In this document: positions 1-11,842 of the stretch, piece by piece
Numbering within the stretch: position 1 is the first letter of the stretch
How the letters are laid out: the number at the start of each line of letters is the position of its first letter
From: Symsagittifera roscoffensis
Lineage: Eukaryota; Xenacoelomorpha; Acoela; Convolutidae
DNA length: 60,000 nucleotides
Direction of reading: 5' to 3'
Assembly: GCF_963678635.1 (NCBI RefSeq)
Contig: NC_087071.1
Coordinates: 43,947,095-44,007,094, forward strand
Position numbers and translations under genes: made by a program
Notes under the pieces: model-generated
Told to the model about the DNA's origin: nothing
The model's database searches: none
Seen by the model: only the letters and a program-made list of their open reading frames with translations

Positions 1-757
1 CGCGAAAGACATCACCGGTCCATACACCACAGTGACGAATTCCCGCAGTCCGTGAATCAGAGCCAACGGATCGATCCGCATCATGACAGCCAAATCGGTC
101 AGCAAGGGCATGCCACAATACTGCTTGCACTCACCCGCATCCGTCGCCACCTTATCTTCTCCCGTGACGCTTCTGTTCTGTTGCAAGAGATATTGGAGCA
201 GGAGAGTCCTCCAGTCTTTCATCTTCCTGAGCGAGGCGGTTTCCAACTGCGCGTTGAACTCACGACTTGTTCCCTGGAGTTGTTCAGGGTAACGCAACAG
301 CACAAGCAAATCACCCAGTCGACCGTAGGTCATGGCAATCAGAGTCAGTAGTCCATCCAATCTCAAATCTGCCAACGCTTGGGTGAAGAGGTTCGCCGGT
401 CGCTTCACGAAATTTTCATGACCAAATGTCACGTATAGGGCTAATATCAGGCCAATCGACAACTTCCTGATGTCCTTGACAAAACTCGCGATCAGGTTCC
501 GAGATGCCCTCGGGTAGCACGTCGACAGGAAGGATGGCGTCCATCCCACTCCCATTCCACCCAAGATGGCATCCGATCGTTCATAATGTGCCCTCGTGGC
601 TAGCACGTCAGCTTGGAACTTGTCCAGTGACATCGTGTTTACGTCCTGCATCAATTTCAACATCATGCCCCCAGCTAACTCCCGGACATCAAACAAGTTC
701 TTCAGATACACGTGTATCTCTTTTATCACTGCCGGCGCATGCTCAAACGCGTCCTCA
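1..757 (-). pseudogene. ORF3 continuation of element 1 after a frameshift (partial)
   Basis: The minus strand is open in the frame ending at base 1, but this frame differs from that of the 755-3292 ORF, so a frameshift lies near 757. The translation holds hydrophobic stretches such as LSIGLILALYVTF, matching in position the hydrophobic stretch after the second SGNH-like domain of element 2. It runs off the window. No known domain is seen. It is probably the start of the long ORF3 tail that element 2 carries at 22676-27193. Confidence 0.5.
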
Positions 758-3292
758 CCCAAGGTGCACAGCCTTGGTGACAAGTACAACCATACGTTGT
801 TGTGCCGGCTTCGTGCGCAAAGCCATTGCCATGAGATCTTCTTCCGCTGACGTCATATTCTTCCTGACTGTCCTGCCCTGCTCATTCTCGCCATGATCCA
901 TCTGTCTGAACCAGAGATCATCAGCCACCTGTTGTACTAACAGATGATCGTCATCTACCCCTGGTCTTAACTTCAGCAATCTGGCAAAGTTGGACAGCTC
1001 CAACCCCAGAACCTCATCTAATACCAACCGAGTTGTGCTACAATCTTTGAGTCCCTGTATGGCATTGGAAATGTCAGCCCAAACGGCAGGAAGCTCAAAA
1101 CGGGATGGGTGATAATTGTTGGGGTCTACCATTCTGTTCGGGTCAGGAATTATTACGTTGAACCGTCCTTCCGCTATCGTTGTGACCATCGTGTACACAA
1201 ACTGAAGGGGTTCTGGCAATGCAGCGTACCCTGGTGACAACACAAAGACCACCTTCACTACATTTTGAGTGAAACGTTGTTTTACTGCTGTTTCTACCTC
1301 AGCCATCGCCGAGAGCAATGTCATTATCGCCTCCCCTATGACCTCGTTGCTCGGGATCGACCCATCCGTCAGACGTGTCAACAAATCCCTGCTTTGCAGA
1401 TGATCATTTGAGCCTGCAACCACTATCACCTGCGGTTCCATGCTGACCACCCTTCGTACACTTATCACCATGCCTATTGCCTGTCCCCAGTCCAATTTAG
1501 GCGCCGTCAAGAAAATCACGTCGGGCCAAAAGAGAGAACGGGGCGTATAGAGATAATCGGAACTGGCCACAATCAGATACTTGGCAGCTTTCATATCTAA
1601 GGGATCATAAGCTGCAAACAGGCCGTCGCCTATTGGGGCCTTCAGTTTCCCATATCTCTTGTCATCTCCATCCACCGTGGTCGTTCGGGGGTAGTCCCTC
1701 GAATACTCGCCAGGCGTCTGACCGGGTGGTTTAGCAAACTGCCTGTACATCTTGTGATGCTTGTTATTGGGCTTGTTATCTGCCTGAAACTTGCCCTTGC
1801 GAGCAGGTGGCCTCAGTTCCCGGGCTCTCTGTCGGACGTCCGTAAGAGACCGGGTATTCAAAGGTCCAAAGGTATTGTCCTGAGGCAACCCATTCAAGTA
1901 TGCGTGCCGGAGCGTAGTCGTGGAACTGAACTGCTCCTGCTCTGCTAGCAGCCAATCCACGCCCGGTATCCGATATAGTCGCGACACTGCGGGACTTCCT
2001 CCGCCAATCATTTTCATTGCGTCCTCCCGACGCGTCAGGGTATTCATGTTCAACTTTGTGGACATGTCCGTCTTGTACTGTCCCCAATGACTAGGGTCTG
2101 ATCGGTTCCAAAGCAGCACACTGCCTGGTTCAACTACCTCCGCTGGCACGACGCTCGTAGACGGTCCTGCTGCTGAAGCAGGGTTTGCCGTGGCGGGCGG
2201 ATCGTTCCTCCTAGACACGGTCTGGGAGTTATTCCTGTTCTGATCCACTGATCTCCCGAGTCGGCTTTCAAGCGGTTGTGTTCTGGGAGGAGGAGCAGTC
2301 CCTAGCCTCTCTCTTACGTTTGAGCTCGGAGCGATGGGTGTAGCTGCAGCCGTCTCCATTGCCAAGGGCCCTAGGGGGTTGACGAGGGATTCGGGCACAC
2401 TTGCCCTTATTCTACTTCCTCCGGTCGAGCTGGTCCGAGCCAGAGAACTGGTCGCCTTCGACTCCTGCTCCACTTCCCTCAACTGCGTGTGAAATACATC
2501 ATTGACCCAGTGTCTCCCTCGTTGGGTGTTGAAAGGTATTCCATCTCTGGTAAGCGCGATGTGATCAATCATGCGCAGCATGTTCTCGAGATCCAGAAGT
2601 CGCAGCTCGCCAGGGTTGTTTCTCACCAGATTACGGATCATTTCATTCCACGGTGTCACGTTGCCATTCATGAAATCTGCCACTGTGGTGCCCACCAGCG
2701 GGTTTTGTGGTATCGTGCACAGCACCACAAGCCTGGACCTGTACTTCTCCTTTAGTTCATTCCGGAGGCATACCAACAGATGCTCCCACTTGCTCTCCGG
2801 AGTCACTGGGGCTCTCGAGACGTCGTTGGTTCCCAGCATTATCACCAGCGTATCCAGGTGATCCTCGCTCTGGAATTCCATCATCTTGATGACCTGAGCC
2901 ACTGAGGCTCCTCCAAAGGACAGAGTTGTAGTCTGACCATAGACGAAGATCTCACTGAGATCCCTCACCAAACTGTCTCCTATGATCAAGTTGCGATTCC
3001 CTGGGGGAATTAATTGGTCCCTCGTAGCGGGGTTCCAGCTCATGTCCTTTAGGCAGTCTCGAGGATGCTCCGCGGCTACTTGTGGGATTTGGTGACGTGC
3101 CATCAGATTCTTTCTAATGTCTACCACGCGAGACTTTTGAAAGACTCCGCCATGCGCAGTCCCCGAGGACGCTACCGTGCGGGGTGCTCGCTCCGAACTA
3201 TTGGATGAGTGATCCCGACGTTGGGAAGGGACGATCCTACCCAGTGTCCGTCCAGTGGTTCTGTTAATCTCATCCATGGTCGCTCTGGCCAC
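755..3292 (-). pseudogene. ORF3 of element 1: tandem SGNH/GDSL hydrolase-like domains
   Basis: 845 codons. The listed start is a GTG and the frame stays open up to the stop at 3422, so the true start is upstream. The first SGNH-like domain (about residues 100-270) has IIGDSLVR (block I), SFGGAS (block II) and LGTNDVSR (block III). The block V position reads DGIPF, so the catalytic His of the DxxH motif is replaced by Pro. A proline- and serine-rich linker follows. A second SGNH-like domain (about residues 570-800) has VASSDYL at the nucleophile position, VAGSNDHL at block III and DDDH near its end. Both domains lie in one frame here, which suggests that the separate ORFs of element 2 are pieces of one polyprotein. 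Esterase activity is inferred from motifs only and is unlikely for this copy. Confidence 0.75.
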
Positions 3293-3421
3293 TTGGTCGA
3301 ATGATTCCTGGAACTGAGGAGCGAGATAGGTGTCGGAGGGGTCTGGTATTGTATTCCTTTGATTAGGAGCAGACTGTTGTGTCTGCTGAGGAGCCTCGGG
3401 CCCTCTCGGTGTACACAGCTC

Positions 3422-3667
3422 CTATACTCTTGTCTTGGGGCGTGTCTCCGTGGATCCCTCCGAGGACTTCATTGTCGCCAGAACCTCTTGTGACACTTGG
3501 CTCACCTTTGCCATATACAGCTCCTTCAGGTGCTTTATCTCATCCTCCTTGTAGGCCACCTGCATGTCCTCGTACTTCTTCTTCCATTCGTCTCTTTCTC
3601 GAGCTATCGCCCTATATTCCTGGAGCTTGGCACACAGCTCGCTCTGATATCTCTCTTTCTTCTCCAA
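3422..3667 (-). pseudogene. ORF3 coiled-coil segment of element 1 (duplicate copy 1)
   Basis: An 81-residue charged helix-forming segment (KLQEYRAIARERDEW, EIKHLKELYMAKV) that reads as a coiled coil. It corresponds in position to the long coiled coil before the SGNH domain in element 2. It overlaps the upstream 160-residue segment only through a one-base frame change at about 3670, and ends at a TAG at 3422 in the same frame as the SGNH ORF. It is therefore a piece of a broken ORF3, not a separate gene. Confidence 0.6.
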
Positions 3668-3671
3668 CGTC

Positions 3672-4154
3672 TCAATCGTCTCCGACCTCTGTATCTATCT
3701 CGTTGACCCTCACTCTCTTGGGAGGAGGAGCAGCTGTTGGAGAGTCGACTGAATGTGACGGGCCAGGCCCATCACGTAGTCTCTTCGCTCCGATGAGCGG
3801 CGTCGCCGGTTGGGTCGGCAAGGGCATCTCACCTAGCCGATGGTCCCTCTGTTCACCTAGTCCTGGCTCACGAGCCAGGTCGTGGCCAGACATTTCTCCA
3901 CGCCGCCATCTCATCAGTCGGTTTCGACCTCTCTCGGCGGTCCCGGACTCACCGAAGGCCAACATCAACACGACTTCTGTACGGCGATTCCCTCGACCCT
4001 CTCGTCCTAATGCATTGAGGAGCGCGACCACAAACATCGCCAGCCCCGGGTCTTCTCGTGTAAAATCGCAATCGATCAGCCGCTGATAGATCTCGTCTAG
4101 AGTCGCTCCTAGACTCGCTGAGAGGAATTCCATAAGTTCGTTCGTGTCACCCAT
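3672..4154 (-). pseudogene. ORF3 N-terminal segment of element 1 (duplicate copy 1)
   Basis: 160 codons from an ATG at 4154. The N-terminal half (TLDEIYQRLIDCDFT, TEVVLMLAFGE, ARNPGL-like DLAREPGLG, then PLPTQPAT) matches the start of ORF3 in element 2, 30798-30450, where the parallel motifs are TLDELYRRL, TEAVLMIGY, DLARNPGL and PLPTRPT. The C-terminal part is proline-rich and basic (PPPKRVRV). No known domain is recognised. This is the natural start of ORF3, about 470 bases downstream of the Pol stop. Confidence 0.6.
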
Positions 4155-4628
4155 TTCTTATCGTGTTGATTCTTGCTGTCGTGTAGTTTCTTCCTGCTTC
4201 GTTTGATTTCAATTAATTCAATAAAAAATTTCCGATCAATCAAGATCTAAAAAACAAGTCGCGACTTAGAACCATCATTTTTGGATTAAACATCATTCAA
4301 CTCTTTAAAACTCTTCATTAAATTCTCTTCTCAACCCTGATTTAAAAATTTAGCACCAAGGTGGATCGTCTACCTGTATCTTTGTCAGGGTAGCACAAAT
4401 GAGCGCTGTCACCTTGATGACCTGGAGTACTCTAGGTCTTTTATGACACGAAACATAAAACATATCATAACAATAACATAACAAATAAGCACATAAACAT
4501 CACACATCTACATTATCGCATAAAAACCTAATCCCTAACATTGTACCTAAAACCTAACCTAATCTAAAACTTGACACTAATTCTTATCAAGTAACTTAAT
4601 AAAAACCACTTGTCGCCAAATGCAATTC
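4155..4628. other. Pol-ORF3 spacer of element 1 (copy 1)
   Basis: A 474-base AT-rich stretch with no coding signal, between the truncated Pol tail and the ORF3 ATG. The same spacer recurs at 5781-6254. How ORF3 would be expressed (splicing, reinitiation or other) cannot be read from it. Confidence 0.5.
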
Positions 4629-4820
4629 CTAGCATATGCTCAGATAGTATTTTTTATGTAAGTAAACCTCTATGTCAGTTTCTGAAAATATCACATGTAC
4701 AAGTGCGTACAACTCTCTCGGATGTAGCTTTCCCCTATTAGGATCATATACTGGTAACGAGAGAGAGGTAACTCCTCTCTCAACCAAAAAATCCCTAAGT
4801 CGAGTCAAGGCCAATACCAA
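4629..4820 (-). pseudogene. Truncated Pol C-terminal (macro-like) fragment from the tandem duplication
   Basis: 63 codons identical to the last residues of the 6255-7511 ORF, ending HKKYYLSIC and preceded by the duplication junction at 4862. It is a by-product of the duplication, not a gene. Confidence 0.8.
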
Positions 4821-5047
4821 GCTCTTTGGATCTACGTGTTGCCTATCAGTGGCCTTGGTAACCTACCCAGTGTCCGTCCAGTGGTTCTGTTAATCTCATC
4901 CATGGTCGCTCTGGCCACTTGGTCGAATGATTCCTGGAACTGAGGAGCGAGATAGGTGTCGGAGGGGTCTGGTATTGTATTCCTTTGATTAGGAGCAGAC
5001 TGTTGTGTCTGCTGAGGAGCCTCGGGCCCTCTCGGTGTACACAGCTC

Positions 5048-5293
5048 CTATACTCTTGTCTTGGGGCGTGTCTCCGTGGATCCCTCCGAGGACTTCATTG
5101 TCGCCAGAACCTCTTGTGACACTTGGCTCACCTTTGCCATATACAGCTCCTTCAGGTGCTTTATCTCATCCTCCTTGTAGGCCACCTGCATGTCCTCGTA
5201 CTTCTTCTTCCATTCGTCTCTTTCTCGAGCTATCGCCCTATATTCCTGGAGCTTGGCACACAGCTCGCTCTGATCTCTCTCTTTCTTCTCCAA
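5048..5293 (-). pseudogene. ORF3 coiled-coil segment of element 1 (duplicate copy 2)
   Basis: Second copy of the 3422-3667 segment, offset by exactly 1626 bases, with one residue difference near its start. This copy lies directly downstream of the intact Pol tail. Confidence 0.6.
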
Positions 5294-5297
5294 CGTC

Positions 5298-5780
5298 TCA
5301 ATCGTCTCCGACCTCTGTATCTATCTCGTTGACCCTCACTCTCTTGGGAGGAGGAGCAGCTGTTGGAGAGTCGACTGAATGTGACGGGCCAGGCCCATCA
5401 CGTAGTCTCTTCGCTCCGATGAGCGGCGTCGCCGGTTGGGTCGGCAAGGGAATCTCACCTAGCCGGTGGTCCCTCTGTTCACCTAGTCCTGGCTCACGAG
5501 CCAGGTCGTGGCCAGACATTTCTCCACGCCGCCATCTCATCAGTCGGTTTCGACCTCTCTCGGCGGTCCCGGACTCACCGAAGGCCAACATCAACACGAC
5601 TTCTGTACGGCGATTCCCTCGACCCTCTCGTCCTAATGCATTGAGGAGCGCGACCACAAACATCGCCAGCCCCGGGTCTTCTCGTGTAAAATCGCAATCG
5701 ATCAGCCGCTGATAGATCTCGTCTAGAGTCGCTCCTAGACTCGCTGAGAGGAATTCCATAAGTTCGTTCGTGTCACCCAT
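5298..5780 (-). pseudogene. ORF3 N-terminal segment of element 1 (duplicate copy 2)
   Basis: Second copy of the 3672-4154 segment, offset by 1626 bases and differing at one residue (EM versus EI before PLPTQ). It is likewise cut off by the +1 frame change shared with copy 1. Confidence 0.6.
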
Positions 5781-6254
5781 TTCTTATCGTGTTGATTCTT
5801 GCTGTCGTGTAGTTTCTTCCTGCTTCGTTTGATTTCAATTAATTCAATAAAAAATTTCCGATCAATCAAGATCTAAAAAACAAGTCGCGACTTAGAACCA
5901 TCATTTTTGGATTAAACATCATTCAACTCTTTAAAACTCTTCATTAAATTCTTTTCTCAATCCTGATTTAAAAATTTAGCACCAAGGTGGATCGTCTACC
6001 TGTATCTTTGTCAGGGTAGCACAAATGAGCGCTGTCACCTTGATGACCTGGAGTACTCTAGGTCTTTTATGACACGAAACATAAAACATATCATAACAAT
6101 AACATAACAAATAAGCACATAAACATCACACATCTACATTATCACATAAAAACCTAATCCCTAACATTGTACCTAAAACCTAACCTAATCTAAAACTTGA
6201 CACTAATTCTTATCAAGTAACTTAATAAAAACCACTTGTCGCCAAATGCAATTC
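5781..6254. other. Pol-ORF3 spacer of element 1 (copy 2)
   Basis: AT-rich non-coding stretch between the Pol stop at 6255 and the ORF3 ATG at 5780. Near-identical to 4155-4628. Confidence 0.5.
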
Positions 6255-7511
6255 CTAGCATATGCTCAGATAGTATTTTTTATGTAAGTAAACCTCTATG
6301 TCAGTTTCTGAAAATATCACATGTACAAGTGCGTACAACTCTCTCGGATGTAGCTTTCCCCTATTAGGATCATATACTGGTAACGAGAGAGAGGTAACTC
6401 CTCTCTCAACCAAAAAATCCCTAAGTCGAGTCAAGGCCAATACCAAGCTCTTTGGATCTACGTGTTGCCTATCAGTGGCCTTGGTAACCAGGAAACATAA
6501 ATATTTCCCTGGTATCTGTGATGCAATAGGGGGCAGCGCTATCATCCCACCTACACCAGGCCTCTGTTTCCATAAAAATTCGATGTTCTTATACTCTCTC
6601 TTGAAATCAGCCGCTAGTGCTGTTTTGAAGCTTACGTCCGCGGTTATCGCTATAGCGCACGTGCGTTCCGTGAGTATGAAATCGCTGTCCGTTATGACGA
6701 TATTATTTGAATAATGGTTCGGTAGATCAAAATACGATTCTAAAATTCGGCCAAAAGGTGGTTTTTTAGCATTCTCGCCCTCTGTCTCTAGTTCTCCGGT
6801 TTCTCTTGCCAATTTCAATTTTTTTATTATCAGATTTTCGGTGTGGGTGAGTCCTACCCCCACTCCCCGGACAAAAATATCCATCGAAGTCCCCGTCGAT
6901 CGCCCAAAGTCTAGGATATCGAGGACACGTAGAGGACCATCTGGGGCGACCCAGTTGGACTCGGTATTGTCACGACTGATGTATTTGATGCCGTCTTTAT
7001 CGACGTCCTGAATAGTCAGGATCGTTTCCTTGAGATCTGTCGGCAGATCATGGAGCCATTCGAGCACGCGCAAGTTGGTTAGTTCTTGCTCATGAGTCTG
7101 TTCCGCTTCTGGTTCGAACTCCACTTCCGGTTCTGATCGATCGTCGATCCAATCCTGATCCATATCATTCACCAAGTCGATTTCTTCTGGCACCGCCGCT
7201 TCGTCCAGTCCCACTAGCGAGTCCATGACATCACTTACAACTATCCTGTCTACAACGAAATCCTCGCCGTACGGATTGTATTTCTTCTTGTTTTTTCCTC
7301 TCTTGCTCTGGCTTGTTTCCATGGTGAGAGGAAAGTCAGGCTGTATTCCTTTGTCAATTTCGATTTGTTCCGGGCAGTCCCAGTCTTCCTCGGCATAAGG
7401 TAGAGTTTCGTCGTCCACCTCTACTCGCTCGGTCAACTCCAGATCCAGTGGTAGGTTGCAATCGTCCACCACCTCATTCCCGTCGTTTTTGTTGCGAGTA
7501 CCCCTTTTCAT
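6255..7511 (-). pseudogene. C-terminal Pol extension of element 1 with a macro-like domain
   Basis: 418 codons that continue Pol after a frameshift at 7474-7511. In element 2 the same region is fused in frame to integrase. The first about 260 residues are acidic and unrecognised. The last about 150 follow the layout of TARG1/OARD1-type macro domains (ADP-ribose binding or hydrolysis): AIAITADVSFKTALAADFK, then GKYLCFLVTKA, then LALTRLRDFLVERGVTSLS, then ELYALVHVIFSETDIEVYL. The Gly-rich ligand loops and the catalytic Asp loop of TARG1 are not conserved; YDPNRGKL stands in the latter place. Activity is therefore doubtful. The family call rests on eye alignment only. Confidence 0.55.
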
Positions 7512-8301
7512 TCACTTCACAAGCAGGATCCACTATCAAATAGTCTCCCTCTTGCATGTCCGATGGGATGCACCAGTCCTCTGACGAGGCATTGTGTGGT
7601 TTGATATTTTCGTAATGAGCTGCTCTTCCAGTGCTCAGTCGATAAAAGTGACCTCCTTGGTGCACCTCTGTTATCTGAAATGGACCACGCCATTTCTTTA
7701 ATAATTTTTTGGTTCCTTTTGGTGGAACCACTTCCTGGAACACCCAGACGTAGTCGCCAACTGAGTATGCTTTCGCATCAGCTGTCCTTTTATCAAACCT
7801 CCTTTTTTGTCTAGTTTGCGCCTGTTGCGTGTTCCTCCTGCATAAGTCATTGAGGTCCTGCTGTCTTCTAATAACATCCCGCAGGTACGTTTGCGGTGCT
7901 GTCCTCTTCCCCTCATATTCAGGGTAGAAAGACGTCAACGGGAGCGCTTTTTCATGACCCGTTAGCATCATGTGCGGACTTATTCCCGTGGTGGAATGCT
8001 CCGTGCTGTTGTAAGCACCCATCACTTGCGGCAAGTGCTTGTCCCAGTCATCCATGTAACGCGAGCAATAGGCTCTCAGCATGGATACCAGTGTGCGATT
8101 TTGCCTCTCGACTAGGCCATTCGTTTGCGGGTGATAAGTGGTCGAGTGGGCCTGCGCTACCTGCGACCTTTTCATTAACTCCTTCGTGAGATCACCCACG
8201 AATGCTTTACCATTGTCCGATTGGAACGTGATGGGGCAGCCATGTCTCGCTATCCACACATTTATCAAATGATCGCATGTTTCTTCCGCCGATGCTGTCA
8301 T
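7474..8301 (-). pseudogene. Integrase catalytic core (second half) and GPF module of element 1
   Basis: Continues the integrase in the same frame as the ORF to its right after one in-frame TGA at 8302. It carries the second catalytic Asp (QSDNGKAF), the catalytic Glu (NGLVERQN) and the C-terminal GPF module (KWRGPFQITEVH). It would integrate the cDNA together with the upstream half. It ends in a frameshift close to 7490, just before the Pol extension. Confidence 0.9.
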
Positions 8302-10647
8302 TCAGGGTGCTGCCTCCGCATACTTCGTAAAACGTTCGATCATTACCAGCACCTGATTATAGCCCGTTGCTGTCATGCAGATTTTCTGATGATCAATTTG
8401 CACCACTTCGTTGGAACCCGATGACTCTATTGACTGTAGGGGGAACCTTAGTTTCCTGGGATCCTTCGCCTGCTGACATGACAAGCATACGGCGATCCAC
8501 TTCTCACAAGCCTTTTTCAACCCCGGCCATTCGAATCGTTTCTGTATCCTGTTGTACACTTTATCCACGCCTTGATGGCCCATTTGGTCATGTGAGCGAA
8601 AGAGCAGTTCGGTCTGGTACAACTGTGGTAACACTATTGAATTGTATTTATAAAGGATCTTGTCCTCCTCTTTACGTTTACAGGCTACGATTCCGTCCTT
8701 GTTCAGGTACAACAAGTCGTTTCTCTTCAGGTAGAATTGCTTCAAGATCTTGTAGCTGTCTTCTTCCAAGTCTCTCTTGTCAGGTGCTCCATTCTCGATC
8801 CATCTCTTCAGACTGCTCGTCTTTCTATCATTTCTTTGAGCCCTTAGGAGATCCGACAGCCTGTACCTGGCTTTCAAATACGTCTTTACCACGTTCATTT
8901 GCCCACTCATTATCTCCGGAGCATGAGCATCGTCCATCAACTTGACACACCATATCTTTTTCAAAGGCGTCGCTTCCTGCACAGCTGGTTCCAGATTGGT
9001 ACGGACGACCGTACCATGTGGCAGCAATCTGGTTGGGCGTTTCGAAACTGCTATCAGCTCGAGCTCGTCTGCGGCATTATCTACCACAGTACCCTCTTCA
9101 TCTGAGGTGTATCTGTCCCTGTCTGGATCCTGATGCGTTTCTCGGTCAATCCCGCGCTGCTTCCAGTCTACCAATAAGGAGTGGATTGCGATCTTTGAAA
9201 TATCGGAATTGGAAGTTGTTTCAGATGTGATGTCCCAGGACTGGGGCCTCGAGTCAACACTTGAGTTGAATGATTCCCCAACATCATATTCCAAGTTGTC
9301 TGAGATGTTTCTCGACTCCCTGGACAAAACTCTGTCCATTGGTTGCTTTGAACCCGACTCCCCGGACAAAATTCTGCCCCTAGGTGGTCTCGTCAACCTC
9401 TCCTCGGACAAGTCGACCTGCACGGGCTCAAAGGTATCTGACTCCTCAGACAAGTCGTCCTTGACTGGCTCGAAGGTATCAGACTCCCCGGACATTGTCT
9501 CGTCCCCGGACGAACAATCTGGGCTGGGCTCATATTCTTCTTTTGCATCCGTGAAATGCACTCTCCTCGCGAAGCTAGATTTCGACTTGATCCTGACTTC
9601 CTCAGTGGCTTGGGTCTGATTCAGTGTCCCATATTCAGTGAACGAAGTTCTCAACAAGACCTCCTTTGGCATCGAGCTCACCAGCTGGTTGACTATCGAC
9701 CTGCAATCCCGTTCAACGCTTCGGCTGCGAATGGACACTGGCCTCTTCTCTGTCCTCTCGGTGACAGTCAACCGCTGCATGGTCTCCATCCACTCACGAT
9801 CATGCCTATCCACTTCCCTGTCCAACAAGTCACGGAGCTTTCCCATGGTGTCCGGCTCAACGTTCACCGTCCTGTTCAATAGAGCCATGCTGTTCATACC
9901 CAGCCTGGTCAGTTCTTGCTGTACCAAATTGGATCGGACTAGCAGATCCAACGGAATGGGCTCGCCTCTGGCTAAAAACTTTATCTCCGCGGCCGTTTCC
10001 ACTGGAAGGTCAGGGTGTCCGGGTATAGGATGCCCTGACTTTTCTAACCACCTAGTAAAGGGCAGTTTGTCGTAGGTTCCCTTGTCCAGAAATGAAAACC
10101 CGTCTTTGATTTCTGATTGGTTAGCCTGCTTCTCCTCGAGGCGCTCATAAAATTCTGTCTTTTTACTGAGGCTATCTGCGTTCTGGTGCTTGTCACGGGT
10201 ACGGTGCCTTATGATCATGTGGTATCCATCCAGGCGCACGATCCAACGAACAATATAACTTTGGTCCATCGAATAGGTTTTCAGCCAGGCAAGGGCACGA
10301 TTATCAACACGTAACTTGAAGGGATCACTCCCCAAGTAGGCCCTGTATTTTTCCACGAAAGTGATCACCGCAAACATCTCCGCTTTTGGTGCGCTGTACT
10401 TCATCTCAGTATCACTCAGGACTTTACTCCCGTAAGCTATCGGACGAAGAACCGTTCTCCCGTTCCACTCCTGCTCCTGGTGAAGTATGCCCGATATCGC
10501 AACCACTGATGCATCCGTGTCCAGCACGAACATCCCCTTCTCTGTTGGCATGCCGAGGACCGGTGCCTCGCAAAGTTCACGTTTGATATTCTCAAATGAA
10601 ACTTGTGCCTCATCAGTCCAAGTGAACTTTTTGCCCTTGTTTCTCAT
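8302..10647 (-). pseudogene. RNase H and N-terminal integrase of element 1
   Basis: 781 codons. The N-terminus is RNase H with VLDTDAS, a Glu in KAEMFAV, VDNRALAWL and HQNADSLS as candidate acidic residues. A long variable, Ser/Asp/Glu-rich linker (about residues 270-560) has repeats of the type SDTFEPV and LSEES. The integrase HHCC zinc domain follows (SHDQMGHQG and CLSCQQAK), then the first catalytic Asp in VQIDHQK. The frame is bounded by in-frame stops at 10648 and 8302, where element 2 has sense codons. Confidence 0.9.
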
Positions 10648-11136
10648 CTACCGCTGCATGGGGTATATTTTGTCAGCATACCCTTTGATGAACTCTCGAT
10701 AATAATTAGCGAGTCCCAAAAAACTCATCAACTGTGTCTGTGTTTTAGGTGCCTTCCAGGTCAGCACCGCTTCAACCGCTTCAGGATCTGGTCTCACTCG
10801 ATATTTGTCCACCAGGCGGCCCAGATACTTTATGGAATCCATAAGGATTTCACACTTAGAAGGTTTACATTTCAGACCAGCCTGCTTCATGCAAGAAAAC
10901 ACCTCCTCCAACCTCTCTATGTGGTCTTCTAAGGTTGGTGTTGCAATCACGACATCATCGACATAACACATGATGAGATTCCCGTATTTCTTAGTGACGC
11001 TCGACAGTGCCTGGGCCATCAGTGGCTGGAATGTGGCCGTCGCGTTGCACAATCCGAACGGCATCCTCTTCCACTGGAACAATCCCAGCTCGCACACGAA
11101 GCCTGTTTTCTCTCGATCTTGCTTTCTGAGTGGCAC
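10648..11136 (-). pseudogene. Reverse transcriptase palm/thumb segment of element 1
   Basis: 162 codons with the RT motifs MPFGLCNATATFQ and CYVDDVV (catalytic YVDD box) and the thumb stretch KCEILMDSIKYLG. It ends at a TAG where element 2 has a Gln codon. The preceding RT half is in a different frame, so a frameshift lies near 11150. Confidence 0.92.
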
Positions 11137-11791
11137 TTGCTAGAACGCAGAGCCCAAATCCAACGTCGTGAAGAACTTCGCGTCTCCCAGGCTTGGATAG
11201 GCTCTCATCGATGCGGGGAATCGGGTATGCGTCCTTTATAGTCACTGCGTTCAGATAACGGAAATCACAACAAAATCTGAGTTGTCCCCCTTTCTTTTTC
11301 GCCATGACCACGCCACAAGCCCACGGGGACTTCGACGGCTCGATCATGTCGTACTCCATTAACATCTCGATTTCCTTCCTACACGCTTCTGACTTGTGAG
11401 GGGTCATTCTTCTCGCCCCTTCCCTATGAGGTACCCAGCCCTCTTCTATCTCAATCTCGTGTTCTACAAAGTTACAGCAACCTATGTCGGCTTTATGTTT
11501 CGAAAAAACGTCTGCGTTCCGACTTAGCACCGCTCTGAGCGAATCTAGTTCCTTGTCTGATATTTTACCCTTCAAATGTTCTATCTCAGGTAGGACTGGT
11601 CTATTCGCTGCTAACTCTGTTTCTGCCGGCCTCTCAGGAAAGTTTGAACAACTAGACAGCCCATCATCTTTTTCCGACTTTATTGAAAACAATTTCCTAG
11701 AAGATTTCAATTCATTCACTCTCCTCATTATACATTCTTGGTTCGCATGCAATGGACATTTAGTTACATCAAACTTTTTCAAGTTCTCCAC
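10991..11791 (-). pseudogene. Reverse transcriptase fingers segment of element 1
   Basis: 266 codons. About residues 90-205 show the N-terminal RT block (MIEPSKSPWACGVVMAKKK, LRFCCDFRYLN, DAYPIPRIDE). From about residue 205 the frame runs out of phase (SLSKPGRREV), where element 2 continues with a proper RT motif A. It shares its frame with the protease and gag ORFs to the right, separated by stops. Confidence 0.9.
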
Positions 11792-11842
11792 ACTCTAAAA
11801 GTCTGTGTTCAGAGGCAAAGCATAGCCAAGTTTCTTTCCCCT

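Larger units (their letters stand above)
3236..6489. repeat. 1626-bp tandem duplication inside element 1
   Basis: Unit 1 is 3236-4861 and unit 2 is 4862-6487. A 2-bp microhomology (cc) sits at the junction, where the sequence jumps from ggtaacc back to cctaccc. I saw only a handful of substitutions between the units. Each unit holds the end of the Pol extension, the Pol-ORF3 spacer and the start of ORF3. Both units share the same ORF3 frameshift and stop, so those lesions are older than the duplication. Confidence 0.95.

Noticed and set aside
3379-4086. 235-codon plus-strand ORF, repeated at 5005-5712
   Set aside because: It is antisense to the ORF3 start of element 1, and the opposite strand matches element 2 at the protein level.
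6255-11791. Bel/Pao or Copia affiliation
   Set aside because: Integrase follows RNase H, and the RT/integrase motifs are of the Ty3/Gypsy kind. Copia has integrase before RT.
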